This document shows positions 42,202 through 51,001 of a stretch of DNA of 51,001 nt, piece by piece (position 1 is the stretch's first letter; the number at the start of each line of letters is the position of its first letter). The DNA comes from an uncultured Pseudomonadota bacterium (lineage in GTDB: Bacteria > Pseudomonadota > Gammaproteobacteria > Steroidobacterales > Steroidobacteraceae). The notes under the pieces are model-generated. The model saw nothing but the letters and a program-made list of their open reading frames with translations, was not told where the DNA came from and did not search any database. The stretch covers positions 1 through 51,001 of the forward strand of contig CADEFJ010000012.1 of the NCBI GenBank assembly GCA_902826575.1, given 5' to 3'. A program made the translations under genes and the position numbers.

Positions 42202-42759
42202 CGGTTTGCCTTGGGCCGCGGCGGCACCGTGCCGAGGCAGGTGTAGTTCTCCTTCAGCTCAGCGTCGCAACGTCGGTGGCGGCAATCGTGGAGAGCCGGC
42301 GATACTGGGCGCCCACGATGTGCTCGTTCCAGCTCCATGGCTGCAAAGTACCGTGTGCGAATTGCAGATCTTGCCGAACTCGGTGACGAGCTTCCCGCTC
42401 TTCGCGTCCGCCTGATCTCCAACCTTCTTCTGCGCGGCGAGCGGCGCCTGGATGCTGCCGGTACGAACGTACTGCACCCTGCGCCGTTGGCCGCCGGCGT
42501 GGTGCGCGGGCGAGCCCCAGGCCGTGAGGGTTCCGTCGCGGAATGCTGCGTCCCCCAACCGCTTCTGCAGTTCCTTGACGATCTCGCCCGCTCGCTCCTG
42601 CTGAGTCAGGTCGCACTTGAATCAGGTGGCGTGGATGTACGGCTCGGGTGGATCGTACTACGCGCGCGCGATACCCCACCATCTCGCATACACCAGCGAC
42701 GCGAGAGCAGTCGCCCCGATGATTCCTTTCACCATGGCATTACCCTTGTCGGCCTGCAT
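42198..42759 (-). pseudogene. Decayed gene with stops and a frame change
   Basis: In one minus-strand frame, a membrane-like start (MVKGIIGATALASLVYARW, from 42735) ends at a TAG at 42658-42660. The same frame is then interrupted by a TGA a few codons on, but afterwards continues with a protein-like sequence (LTQQERAGEIVKELQKRLGD, then GDQADAKSGKLVTEFGKIC). A plausible C-terminus (ELKENYTCLGTVPPRPKANR) lies in another frame. I read this as one degraded gene; it may instead be two tiny genes and noncoding DNA. Confidence 0.35.
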
Positions 42760-42805
42760 GGCCGATCCTGGGGTCCCAGTACAGACCTTTGGCCAGCCAT
42801 GACGT

Positions 42806-44116
42806 CTACAGCTGAAGCTGCAGGCGTGTCTGGAAGAACTGCGTCGCACCCCGCAGCCCGAAGCGATCGAGCACGCCATAGCCGTAGGCGAACTCGAGGC
42901 GCACGTTGTCGCTCAGGTGCCAGTTCACGAGCGGGGTAATGCGCCAGAACTTGCCGCCCTGGATCGCGCGGGAGTCGAGGTCGGTATAGGAGTAGCGGAG
43001 TACGAACTCCCAGGCGCCGGGACCACCTTCGAATACGGTCCGCGCGGGCGAGACGCGATCGAACGTGGTCGTCGTGGTGTTGTACGGTCGAACTTCGCCG
43101 GTGGCGATCCAGGCGATGAACGCTTCCCCGCCGTGGAAGAATGGGTCTTCCGCCTCTCGCGAATGCACCTGGTCGAAGAAGTACTCCATGCCGAACAACA
43201 GCGGGCCCGGGCGGTAATAGGTCTCGATGGCGACGATGTCGGAGCCCTGCGCGGCGAAGCGACCGGTGTCAATGGCATAGCTCTGGGCGGGAAACGACTC
43301 GGGCTTCGAGCGCATTTGCAACGTGCCGTCGTCGGCTTTCGCATGGCGCCATGCCATGCCGAGGTGAAGCAAGCGCTCGGGGTCCGAGAGCAGGAAGGGC
43401 AGCCACACCACGCGCCCCACCACCTGGCTGTCGCTGCGATTGAACGATTCGTCGTCCGAGAGCTGGTCGCCGAACCAGCCGAGGCTGTAGGCGATGCGGC
43501 CGTCCTTCGAGTTGCCCATCCACTTGATGCCATCGGCGAGGATCGGCAGGAACGCATCGTTCGCGGTGGCGCGCTCCATCGTCCATCCCTGGTAGCCCAC
43601 CATCATCTTGTTGGTGGATATGCCTTCCTTGGTGCGCCCGACGAACACGCGGCCGCGCAGCGCCGGGACTTCGTATTGCAGGCCCGATTGGCGGAACTTC
43701 CATTCCTCGGTGGCTGCGTCGTACATGTAGCCGAGCGTGTAGCTGAGTCCCTCGATGCGCGTGAAGCGGCCTTTCAGCAGGAAGCGGAAGTCGCGCAGCT
43801 TGTCGGTCGGCTCGAGTCCCATCTGCTCCTTGCTGTCCGCATCCTGACTGTAGGCTGCGTGGTCGTACAGGAAGCCCCCGCCGATGCGCAGCGTGGCCCA
43901 CGGGCCCTCGATTTCGTTCCAGTTGACCAGGCGGCGACGAGGCACGTCGCCGTCGGCGCCCGCCGCTTCGGCGGTGGCGGTGAGCTGCGCTGTGTCGGGC
44001 TCCGGCTGTGTGTTCGCTTCGGACGAGACCTGCGCGGCGGCGAAAGTGCCGTACGCGCAGTTGACGATCAGGCCGGCAACGACCGCGACCGGCGCGGAAC
44101 TGCGCCGGCCGGTCAC
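42806..44116 (-). CDS. Porin_O_P-type outer-membrane porin
   Basis: This 436-residue protein starts at GTG 44116, only 2 bp after the asparaginase stop. It has a signal peptide to about residue 28 (GTFAAAQV), a short polar linker, and a 16-strand-like barrel with segments such as ATLRIGGGFLYDHAAYSQD and WRITPLVNWHLSDNVRLEF. The end is QTRLQLQL. It resembles the phosphate-selective OprO/OprP family, whose members also carry other anions. Tight linkage with asparaginase and aspartase genes suggests passage of amino acids, or of ammonium or fumarate. Confidence 0.88.
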   Translation of the reverse strand: MTGRRSSAPVAVVAGLIVNCAYGTFAAAQVSSEANTQPEPDTAQLTATAEAAGADGDVPRRRLVNWNEIEGPWATLRIGGGFLYDHAAYSQDADSKEQMGLEPTDKLRDFRFLLKGRFTRIEGLSYTLGYMYDAATEEWKFRQSGLQYEVPALRGRVFVGRTKEGISTNKMMVGYQGWTMERATANDAFLPILADGIKWMGNSKDGRIAYSLGWFGDQLSDDESFNRSDSQVVGRVVWLPFLLSDPERLLHLGMAWRHAKADDGTLQMRSKPESFPAQSYAIDTGRFAAQGSDIVAIETYYRPGPLLFGMEYFFDQVHSREAEDPFFHGGEAFIAWIATGEVRPYNTTTTTFDRVSPARTVFEGGPGAWEFVLRYSYTDLDSRAIQGGKFWRITPLVNWHLSDNVRLEFAYGYGVLDRFGLRGATQFFQTRLQLQL

Positions 44117-44118
44117 GC

Positions 44119-45180
44119 TCAGTACGCGCCGAACAGGGCCTGGATGTCGGCGGCTTTGCGCGGCTTCAGCAGCGCGAGCGAAAGCAGCACGCGCGACTTC
44201 TGCGGGTTCAGCTCGTCCGAGGCGATGAAACCGAGCTTGTCGTCGTCGAGTTCCACGTTGCGGCCCACGAACCCGGTCGCCACGCGGCTGCTGCGGACCA
44301 CGAACACGCCCTTCTTCACCGCGCGTGCGGCAGCGTCCACCATCGCCTTGTTCATGTTGCCGTTGCCCACACCTGCGATCACGATTCCCTTTGCCCCGCG
44401 CTCGACCGAGGCATCGATCAGGTCGGCGGCGGCGTCGACGCCGCCATACACGATGTCGACCCTCGGCAGGCTCTTGACCTTCGAGATGTCGAACTCGCTC
44501 GCGGTCGTGTGCTTCCAGGACGGCGACTGGTAGAAGTCGTTCTTGCCGTAGCTCGCGATGCCCACCACGCCGCGCACCGGCGAGAGGAAGGTTTCCACCG
44601 CGGTCGTGCTGGTCTTGGTGAGCGAATGCGCCGCGTGGATCCTGTCGTTCATCACGACCAGCACGCCGCGTCCCTTCGCATCCGGGTCCACCGCGACGCC
44701 AACCGCGTTATAGAGGTTCAGCGGGCCGTCGGCACTGACCGCGGTCGAAGGGCGCATCGAGCCGACCATCACCACCGGCTTGTTCGTCTTCACCGTGAGA
44801 TTCAGGAAGAAGGCCGATTCCTCCATGGTGTCGGTACCGTGCGTGATCACGAAGCCGTCGACCTTTGGATCGGCGGCGAGCGCGTTGATGCGTCGCGCGA
44901 CCTTCATCAGGATGTCGAACGACATGTCCTGCGAGCCGACGTTCGAGATCTGCTCGCCCTTCACGGTGGCGAGCTTGTCGATGCCGGGCACGGCGGCGAG
45001 CATGGCGTCGATGGTGACCGCGCCGGACGTATAGCCCGACTGCGTGCCGGTGGCGGCGGCGCCGGCGATGGTGCCGCCGGTGGCGAGGATGACCACGTTC
45101 GGCTTGCGATCGGCCGCGTGGGCGAGCGAGAGCATCGCGAGCATCGCGATGCCCAGTGCGTGTCGTGTCATTGCGCGCAT
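44119..45180 (-). CDS. ansB: Type II periplasmic L-asparaginase
   Basis: This 353-residue asparaginase hydrolyses asparagine to aspartate and ammonia. The start at ATG 45180 follows GGAG by 7 bp, with a Sec leader ending LAHA (about residue 22). The catalytic Thr37 is in ILATGGTIAGAA, and the second Thr-Asp pair is in HGTDTMEES. The remaining substrate loop and SSRVATGFV are present. Type II enzymes work in the periplasm with high affinity. The gene is in a tight operon with aspartase upstream (16 bp) and a porin downstream (2 bp). Confidence 0.94.
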   Translation of the reverse strand: MRAMTRHALGIAMLAMLSLAHAADRKPNVVILATGGTIAGAAATGTQSGYTSGAVTIDAMLAAVPGIDKLATVKGEQISNVGSQDMSFDILMKVARRINALAADPKVDGFVITHGTDTMEESAFFLNLTVKTNKPVVMVGSMRPSTAVSADGPLNLYNAVGVAVDPDAKGRGVLVVMNDRIHAAHSLTKTSTTAVETFLSPVRGVVGIASYGKNDFYQSPSWKHTTASEFDISKVKSLPRVDIVYGGVDAAADLIDASVERGAKGIVIAGVGNGNMNKAMVDAAARAVKKGVFVVRSSRVATGFVGRNVELDDDKLGFIASDELNPQKSRVLLSLALLKPRKAADIQALFGAY

Positions 45181-45196
45181 GGCCAATCTCCAGTGC

Positions 45197-46675
45197 TTAC
45201 TGCGGATACGTGCCCAGGTTCGAGAGCTTCACGGGGTCCAGCAGATCCTTGATCTGGGCCTCGGTGAGGATCTTCTTCTCGCGGATGAGTTGAATGAGCC
45301 CCTTGTCGGTGCGATAGGCCTCGTCCGCGAGCTCGGTCGCTTTCTCGTAGCCGATCACGGGATTCAGCGCGGTCACGATGCCCACCGTCGTCTCCATGTA
45401 GTGCGCGAGCACCTTCTCGTTCACCGTGATGCCGTCCACCGCCCTGGTGCGCAGCGTCCCGGCGCCGCGGCGCAGGATCTCCTGCGATTCGAGCACCGCG
45501 AGGCCCGTGAGCGGCTCGTAGGCGTTCAGCTGCAGTTGCCCGGCATGCGAGGCGATACCCACCGCCGCGTCGTTGCCGATCACGCGGAACGCGATGACAT
45601 TGATGAGTTCCGGTACCACCGGATTCACTTTGCCGGGCATGATCGAGGAGCCCGGCTGGATGGCTGGCAGGTTGATCTCCGCGAGACCCGCGCGCGGTCC
45701 GGATGCCAGCAGGATCAGGTCGCCGGCGATCTTCGACAGCTTGATCGCGACGCTCTTGAGCGCCGCGGAGTAGATCACGAAGCCCTGCTGGTCCCAGGTG
45801 GCCGCCAGCATGTCCCCGGCGGGCACGATGGGTTTGCCGGTGAGTTTCGCGAGCTCGATGGCGACCGCCGCCGTGTAGCCTTGCGGCACGTTGATCCCCG
45901 TGCCGATCGCGGTGGCACCCATGTTCTGCGAGTACAGCGCCTTCTCCGCTTCCTTGAGGAACATGATCTCCGATTCGATCGAGGCACCGAAGGCGTGGAA
46001 TTCCTGGCCGACTGTCATCGGCACCGCGTCCTGCAGTTCGGTGCGACCCATCTTCGGGATTCTGAGGAATTCATTGCCCTTGGCGCGGAACGCGCGCGCG
46101 AGCTGGCCGAGTTCGGCGACGAGTTTCTCGTTGCGCAGGATGAAGGCGACCTTGATCGCGGTCGGATACGAGTCGTTCGTCGACTGCGACATGTTCAGGT
46201 CGTCGTGGGGCTCGAGGAACTGGTACTCGCCCTTGCGATGGCCGGTGAGCTCGAGCCCGACGTTCGCCATGACCTCGTTGACGTTCATGTTCGCCGAGGT
46301 GCCTGCGCCGCCCTGGTACCAGTCGACGAGGAACTGATCGCGATACTCCCCGGCGCGGATGGCCTTGGCAGCCATCTCGATCGCGGCAAGGCGCTCGGGC
46401 TTCATCGCGCCGACCTGGGTATTCGCGCGCGCGGCGGCGAGCTTGACGATCACGAACGCGTCGACGAATTCGGGGTAGTGGTTCATGTCGACGCCGGAGA
46501 TCTGGAAGTTCTCGAGCGCGCGCGCGGTCTGCACGCCGTAATAGGCCGCGGCTGGCACCTGTTTCTCGCCCAGCAGGTCGTGTTCGGTGCGGGTGGCGCC
46601 CTGGTCCGCGGCGAGCGCCGCGACCGACGCCATCAAGGACAGCAGGGCGGCAGCCAACCACTTCTCGCCTGACAT
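45197..46675 (-). CDS. aspA: Aspartate ammonia-lyase with signal peptide
   Basis: This 492-residue enzyme of the aspartase/fumarase superfamily has the signature GSSIMPGKVNPV (Ser343-Ser344 in the mobile loop), TNDSYPTAIK and the conserved HDDLNMSQSTND. The sequence is aspartase-like throughout (LLGEKQVPAAAYYGVQTARA). It releases ammonia from aspartate and leaves fumarate. Unlike cytosolic aspartases it begins with a Sec-type leader (residues 1-22, WLAAALLSLMASVAALA). The start ATG 46675 follows GGGGAGA. It lies next to the asparaginase that makes its substrate. An alternative is a fumarase, but the active-site runs favour aspartase. Confidence 0.9.
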   Translation of the reverse strand: MSGEKWLAAALLSLMASVAALAADQGATRTEHDLLGEKQVPAAAYYGVQTARALENFQISGVDMNHYPEFVDAFVIVKLAAARANTQVGAMKPERLAAIEMAAKAIRAGEYRDQFLVDWYQGGAGTSANMNVNEVMANVGLELTGHRKGEYQFLEPHDDLNMSQSTNDSYPTAIKVAFILRNEKLVAELGQLARAFRAKGNEFLRIPKMGRTELQDAVPMTVGQEFHAFGASIESEIMFLKEAEKALYSQNMGATAIGTGINVPQGYTAAVAIELAKLTGKPIVPAGDMLAATWDQQGFVIYSAALKSVAIKLSKIAGDLILLASGPRAGLAEINLPAIQPGSSIMPGKVNPVVPELINVIAFRVIGNDAAVGIASHAGQLQLNAYEPLTGLAVLESQEILRRGAGTLRTRAVDGITVNEKVLAHYMETTVGIVTALNPVIGYEKATELADEAYRTDKGLIQLIREKKILTEAQIKDLLDPVKLSNLGTYPQ

Positions 46676-46746
46676 GTTTCGTCTCCCCGACGCCCGATCC
46701 GGGCACCGGGGACGCTACTCCCGCGTTGGCAGCGGAAGTACTGCCT

Positions 46747-48585
46747 CTAGGGGAAGCCTGTGAATGTATCGACCACCCGCCCGAGGGTGAGCATCGGCAC
46801 GCCGCCGCATTCGACGATGGCGTCGTTGAACCCGCGCAGGTCGAAGCGGGCCGCCAGCGTTTGCCGTGCCTGCGCACGCAGCCGGTTGATCTCGCTGTGG
46901 CCGATCTTGTAACCGCAGGCCTGGCCGGGCCAGGCGCAATAGCGATCCACTTCGCTCGTCACTTCCTCGAGACCTGAGCCGTTGGTGCTCGCGAACCACT
47001 GGATCGCCTGGTCGCGGGTCCAGCGCCGGGCATGCAGCCCGGTGTCGACGACCAGCCGGCAGGCGCGGAAGGCGATCGATTGCAGGTAGCCGAGGCGCCC
47101 GAGCGGATCGCCGTCGTAGACGCCGAGTTCGTCGGCCAGCTGTTCGGCGTAGAGCGCCCAGCCTTCCGAGTACGCATTGAAGGCGAGCAGTGAACGGGCG
47201 AGCGGCAGGCCGAACGTGTACTCGCCCTGCCACACGTGTCCCGGGATCGATTCGTGGAATACCAGCGTGGGCAGCGAATAGCTGCGCCATACGTTCATGT
47301 CGTGCAGGTTGATCCAGAACTTGCCAGGTACCTTGCCGTCAATCGTACCGGGGCCGCCGTAGGCACCGGGGGCGCCCGGCTCCACCTCGGGCGGCATGCG
47401 CTTGATCTCGAGCCGGCCGGGCACCAGCTTCGCAAACGCCTGCGGCAGCCGTGGGCGGATCCGGTCCACGCTCTCGTGCAGGTAGGCCATGAGTCTCGCG
47501 CGGTCCGCATCGGTATCGGCATAGCGGTAGCGTGGCTCGCGGCCGAGCGCCGTCATGCGCTCACCGACCGAGCCCTGTGTCATGCCGAGATCGCGCAGGA
47601 TGACGTCCATGCGCGCCTGCAGGGCGCGCAGCTCCTCCTCGCCGCGGCGGTGGATTTCCTCGGGCGTCTCGCGGGTGGTGGTTCCAGCTACGAGGCACCA
47701 CGCGTAGTACTCATCGCCGTGCGGAAGCTTCCAGACGCCGGCATCCGCCGTCGCGCGCCGCCGGTGGGCTTCGAGTTCGGCAAGCTGGCGCGCGAGCGCC
47801 GGCGCCACCGCGTCCTTCGCAATCCGCGCGGCGTGCTCCCCGTAGGTGCCGCCCATGCCCCGGGTGCGTTCCACGAGCGAAGCCACCAGCGGCCACGCCG
47901 AGACATCGCCACCCTGCGCGATGCGCAATTGCGCGAGTGTCTTGTCGAGCAGGAAATCCGGTGCGATCACACCCAGCGCGGCCGCGCTTCGCAGGCGTTC
48001 CGTCTCCCCATCGAGCTGCCTTGCATAAGAGGCGAGCCGCTCGAGGTAAGACTCCGCGTCGTCGCGATTGGCCACCGCATGCTGCTCGGTGAGCAGGCCC
48101 GGGATCTCGAGGAACGCCCCCGTGTTCTGCGCGACGACATAGGGCGCGTTGCGCCACGACCAGTTGAGGTTGAGCAGCGCCACGTCGCCGTAGGGAAACC
48201 GCATGCCTTCCGTCGCGAATTCATGCGCGGTGCGCAGTACGTCGATGTCGATGCGTTCCACGGGGGACAGCGCCGACAGGTCGATCGATCCGATGCGTTC
48301 GAGTCGCGCCGCGACACGGCTGGCGATGGCCGCCTGCCCCTCGGCGGAGCGATCCGAGAGGCGCGACTTCAGCGCGCCACGTGCACCGTGGTCGATTCCG
48401 AGGGCGGTCGCGTTCTCGGGGTATTCCGCGAGCAACTCATCGGCGAACGGTGCAAGCAGCCGTTCGCGATCATGGGCGGCGGAACGGGTGGCCGCACGGG
48501 CGGGTAGTTGCGCGGCGAGCAGCGCTGCGCCGCTCGCGGCCATGAATTCCCTGCGGGTGGCGGTGGAGCCTGCGGACCTGGTCAT
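46747..48585 (-). CDS. DUF885 exported peptidase-like protein
   Basis: This 612-residue protein has a Tat-type leader (Arg-Arg at residues 11-12, ATRREFMAASGAALL, cleavage near PARA). The body matches DUF885, related to zinc metallopeptidases, with HESIPGHVWQGEYT (His-Glu...Gly-His) as the metal-binding helix. Downstream is the usual YAEQLADELGVYDGDPLGR. It probably cuts small peptides in the periplasm. It lies between a porin gene (upstream) and aspartase (downstream), all on one strand with 70-bp gaps. Confidence 0.88.
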   Translation of the reverse strand: MTRSAGSTATRREFMAASGAALLAAQLPARAATRSAAHDRERLLAPFADELLAEYPENATALGIDHGARGALKSRLSDRSAEGQAAIASRVAARLERIGSIDLSALSPVERIDIDVLRTAHEFATEGMRFPYGDVALLNLNWSWRNAPYVVAQNTGAFLEIPGLLTEQHAVANRDDAESYLERLASYARQLDGETERLRSAAALGVIAPDFLLDKTLAQLRIAQGGDVSAWPLVASLVERTRGMGGTYGEHAARIAKDAVAPALARQLAELEAHRRRATADAGVWKLPHGDEYYAWCLVAGTTTRETPEEIHRRGEEELRALQARMDVILRDLGMTQGSVGERMTALGREPRYRYADTDADRARLMAYLHESVDRIRPRLPQAFAKLVPGRLEIKRMPPEVEPGAPGAYGGPGTIDGKVPGKFWINLHDMNVWRSYSLPTLVFHESIPGHVWQGEYTFGLPLARSLLAFNAYSEGWALYAEQLADELGVYDGDPLGRLGYLQSIAFRACRLVVDTGLHARRWTRDQAIQWFASTNGSGLEEVTSEVDRYCAWPGQACGYKIGHSEINRLRAQARQTLAARFDLRGFNDAIVECGGVPMLTLGRVVDTFTGFP

Positions 48586-48655
48586 GGGCGCATTCTTCAG
48601 GCCGGGCGGCCGAAGATCAACATCGTGCCGCCCGGCCGGGGCCGGGCGGATCGAC

Positions 48656-50197
48656 TCAGAAGTTCAGCTCGAAATTGAGGTGGAAGACGTCCCCGTTGCC
48701 GCCGACGGGATAGGGCACGGCCGTATAGCCGACGGGGATGTCATCGAGGCGTAGCCATTCGCCATTCACGCGGATGCCGCGCATTTCCTTCGGGAAGTAA
48801 TTCATGCCGAGGCGCAGCTCGCCCGAGTCTCCGTAACGGCCGTGGATCTCGGAGTAACCGGTGTAGACCTGGAACAGCTTCGGCACGAGCATCGCCGAGG
48901 CCTGTACCTGGAAGCCGGTATCGTCGATATCGTCGATCAGTCCGGGCGTCACGCCGGGCCCGCGGAAATCGCTGAGGTGGCGCCAGTAGTACTCGGCCTC
49001 GAGGGAGTAGCCGCGGTACTTGATGCCCGCGTCGAGGCTCGCCATCTGGTAGCGGACATCGTCGACTTCGATGCCGGGACCGAAAAGATTCGGCGTGAAA
49101 ATGATGTTGCCATCCGTCAGCCGGATCTGGGTGTTCTCGATATTGTCGGTGCCCGGCTGCTCCTGGCTGTTCTCGGTGCTGTGCGTGTAATGCACGCCGA
49201 TTCGCGTCGCGACTTGCTGGTGGTTCTCGAAGTCGCCGAAGGCGCCGATCGGCCCGAACTCATGTGTGGTCGGCAGCCAGTTGAGCATCAGCGAATACGT
49301 GTCGATCTTGTTGTCGATCTGCGAGGCACTGACTCCGAGGATGCTCATGTTGGTGGCGAGCATCGCCTGGTAGTTGAGTCCGGGCACGATGGTGCCCTTG
49401 AGCCACACACCCGTCGAGTAGGACGGCCGCATGAACTCATCCGCCGTCATGCGATCGTCGACGCCGAGCCAGTAAGGAAACTGGCCTTCGGTGCTGCGCA
49501 CCCCGGGCAGCGAGGTGATGCCCATGCCGAGCGTCATCCGCTCGTTGAAGACCCAGCTCAGGTTTCCCGCGCCGACAACCTGCGCAGGATCGCCCTGTGC
49601 CGTGTTCGCCGACCAGACATAGAGATAGAAGCGGAACTTCGGGTCGAGGAACCAGCCGGAGAACGGCAGGAAGAATTTCTGCAGCTGGAAGTCCTGACGC
49701 AGTGGCACCTCTTTCACGTTGCCGAAGGAGTCGGTATAGGTCGGGTCGAGTCCCTTCTGGTTCAGGTAGCGCGCGTAGCTGAAGAGGCGCATGTAGAACT
49801 GTGCCCGCTCGCCGTCGTAGATCTTCACGCCGAGGTTGCCGATGTATTCCGGCGCATCCGTGCCTTCGAGGCGTGCGGATGCAGCGCCGGCGGACTCGAC
49901 GGCTGGGGCGGACGTGGCGGCGGATGCTGCGGACGCGGTCGAAAGGGTGGTCGCAGCGCTGTCGGTCGTTGCGGTCGGCGGGGCAGTAGTCACGGCGGCC
50001 GCGGCCGCAGGCTGTGCAGCCTTGGCGCCCAGCGCCTCCTGCAGCAGCCGCTCGAGTTCGCGGATGCGGGCGTCCTGCGCGGCAAGCTGCTCTTCGAGGT
50101 GCAGCTGCCGTTCCTCGACGGAGCGTGTGTCCGGCGCGCCGCTCGCCAGCGCGGGCAGGGCGACGAGGAACAGTACGGAGCGGCGGAGTCCCTGCAT
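48656..50197 (-). CDS. Outer-membrane porin with N-terminal coiled coil (paralogue)
   Basis: This 513-residue protein starts at ATG 50197 with a signal peptide ending near residue 20 (ALASGA). A coiled coil follows (about 22-55, QLHLEEQLAAQDARIRELER), then an Ala/Thr/Ser linker to about residue 110, and a barrel with a terminal Phe (LNFELNF). The barrel has segments matching the other coiled-coil porin (for example GLNYQAMLATNMSILG against GLNYLAFVGNGLNTLS). It precedes DUF885 on the same strand. It probably forms a specific channel. Confidence 0.88.
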   Translation of the reverse strand: MQGLRRSVLFLVALPALASGAPDTRSVEERQLHLEEQLAAQDARIRELERLLQEALGAKAAQPAAAAAVTTAPPTATTDSAATTLSTASAASAATSAPAVESAGAASARLEGTDAPEYIGNLGVKIYDGERAQFYMRLFSYARYLNQKGLDPTYTDSFGNVKEVPLRQDFQLQKFFLPFSGWFLDPKFRFYLYVWSANTAQGDPAQVVGAGNLSWVFNERMTLGMGITSLPGVRSTEGQFPYWLGVDDRMTADEFMRPSYSTGVWLKGTIVPGLNYQAMLATNMSILGVSASQIDNKIDTYSLMLNWLPTTHEFGPIGAFGDFENHQQVATRIGVHYTHSTENSQEQPGTDNIENTQIRLTDGNIIFTPNLFGPGIEVDDVRYQMASLDAGIKYRGYSLEAEYYWRHLSDFRGPGVTPGLIDDIDDTGFQVQASAMLVPKLFQVYTGYSEIHGRYGDSGELRLGMNYFPKEMRGIRVNGEWLRLDDIPVGYTAVPYPVGGNGDVFHLNFELNF

Positions 50198-50279
50198 TGC
50201 GGCGATCTTATCGTCACCTCGACGCAATGACGCCCGCCGCGACCTGCCCTTAGGTGCAGGTCGCCACACGCCTTGTCCG

Positions 50280-51001
50280 TCAGAACTCCGCGCGCAGCGT
50301 GAGCACGAAGCGCCGCGGCTGCTCGTAGTAGGTTTGCCAGCTCGCGTCGTTGAAGAAATTGAGGAGCGGCTCGGTCGTCGCAACCGTCTCGTCCAGCAGG
50401 TTTTCGCCGGCGAGCTCGAGGCGCAGTGCATCGGTCAATTGCACGGCGACGCGCACGGCGATGTCGTGGAACGCGTCCTGCCGCAGGCGCGGATCGGCCG
50501 AGAAGCCGGTGTTGTAGCGGTCGGTCCAGGTCCAGTCGAGGCGTGCGCTGGCGGGCGCTCCCCCCAGCCTGAAGGGTTGTTCAACGGCGAACCAGACTTG
50601 CCAGGGCGGCGCGTCCACAGGTTGTTCCCCGGTGAGGTCGCAGGCGCCGGCGATGCTGCCGTCGGGAACGCGCCCGGGCCAGCACATGCCCGTCGTGTTC
50701 CTGCCATAGCGGAACTCGGCGTATGACACGGAGAGGCTCGCGCGCGTGCCGGCCTCGGCCAGGAATTCCGCCTCCACTTCAAAGCCGTCGAGATCGGCCC
50801 GCCCGGCGTTGCCAACCGTGAACTGTGCGCTCGCAAAGGCCGCGTCCTGGTAGTCGTGGTAGCGCGTGCGAAACGCGGACGCGCTGAGTCGCCCGCGGCC
50901 ACCGGCGAATCCCAGCCGCCCGCCGGCCTCAAGGTGAGCGATGCTTTCGTCGCCGAACTCGCGCGCGGCCAGCGGCGCGTTGCCGCAGCCGGTATTGAAG
51001 C
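50280..51001 (-). CDS. TonB-dependent receptor, C-terminal part (cut by window)
   Basis: The visible 240 residues are the end of a TonB-dependent receptor barrel. The conserved receptor motif FGDESIAHLEAGGRLGF opens the fragment, and later strands include TWTDRYNTGFSADPR and the closing RRFVLTLRAEF with terminal Phe. The gene continues beyond base 51001. It is 82 bp upstream of the porin gene and may head the peptide-catabolism operon. Its ligand is not evident. Confidence 0.88.
   Translation of the reverse strand, partial: FNTGCGNAPLAAREFGDESIAHLEAGGRLGFAGGRGRLSASAFRTRYHDYQDAAFASAQFTVGNAGRADLDGFEVEAEFLAEAGTRASLSVSYAEFRYGRNTTGMCWPGRVPDGSIAGACDLTGEQPVDAPPWQVWFAVEQPFRLGGAPASARLDWTWTDRYNTGFSADPRLRQDAFHDIAVRVAVQLTDALRLELAGENLLDETVATTEPLLNFFNDASWQTYYEQPRRFVLTLRAEF

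Noticed and set aside
42640-42665. Stop-codon read-through or recoding at TAG and TGA in the decayed gene
   Set aside because: No hairpin or recoding element is visible, and a frame change follows anyway; gene decay is simpler.

Overview
The window is high-GC DNA from a free-living, metabolically versatile proteobacterium. The polyhydroxyalkanoate (PHA) genes, a p-cresol methylhydroxylase operon, several outer-membrane porins and TonB receptors, and Gram-negative Sec/Tat signal peptides all fit this. My best guess is a gammaproteobacterium of the Steroidobacter/Nevskia kind, but no marker gene settles it. I see no rRNA, tRNA, CRISPR array or replication origin.

Layout. (1) 1-10.5 kb is a mosaic accessory segment: a higBA toxin-antitoxin pair; an alcohol dehydrogenase plus p-cresol methylhydroxylase operon (PchC, PchX-like, PchF); a frameshifted integrase remnant; a Fic protein coupled to an unknown helical-repeat protein; an AAA/DUF4143 ATPase behind two tandem palindromes; and an IS630 transposase fragment fused to the tail of a TauE/SafE permease. 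(2) 10.4-15.2 kb is a minus-strand envelope operon (DUF2878, DUF1295, DUF6134, lipocalin) leading into a two-component system. (3) 15.2-19.2 kb carries a TonB-dependent receptor and a divergent alginate-export-like porin. (4) 19.4-24.7 kb holds an exported CHAT caspase-like protease facing a FecR-like protein and a CHASE2 membrane protein. (5) 24.7-28.1 kb has a small membrane protein, a short-chain dehydrogenase, an ACT-malic enzyme, and decayed pieces (a long inverted repeat, a porin tail, an IS5 tail). (6) 28.2-37.2 kb is a double PHA locus. On the minus strand are phaR, a reductase, a phasin, a class I phaC and phaB. On the plus strand is a translationally coupled run of class III phaE-phaC, a MaoC-phosphotransacylase and an acetate/butyrate-type kinase. 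(7) 37.1-51 kb is almost entirely minus strand and encodes exported amino-acid catabolism.

The most striking part is region 7. An iron-sulfur L-serine dehydratase carries a Tat-like leader. An aspartate ammonia-lyase and a type II asparaginase carry Sec-like leaders. A DUF885 peptidase carries a Tat-like leader. Each enzyme or enzyme pair sits beside an outer-membrane porin gene, with a TonB receptor at the far end. Together they read as a periplasmic system that cuts peptides, deamidates Asn, and releases ammonia, fumarate and pyruvate outside the inner membrane. I know of no description of such a system, and its localisation is inferred from leader sequences only.
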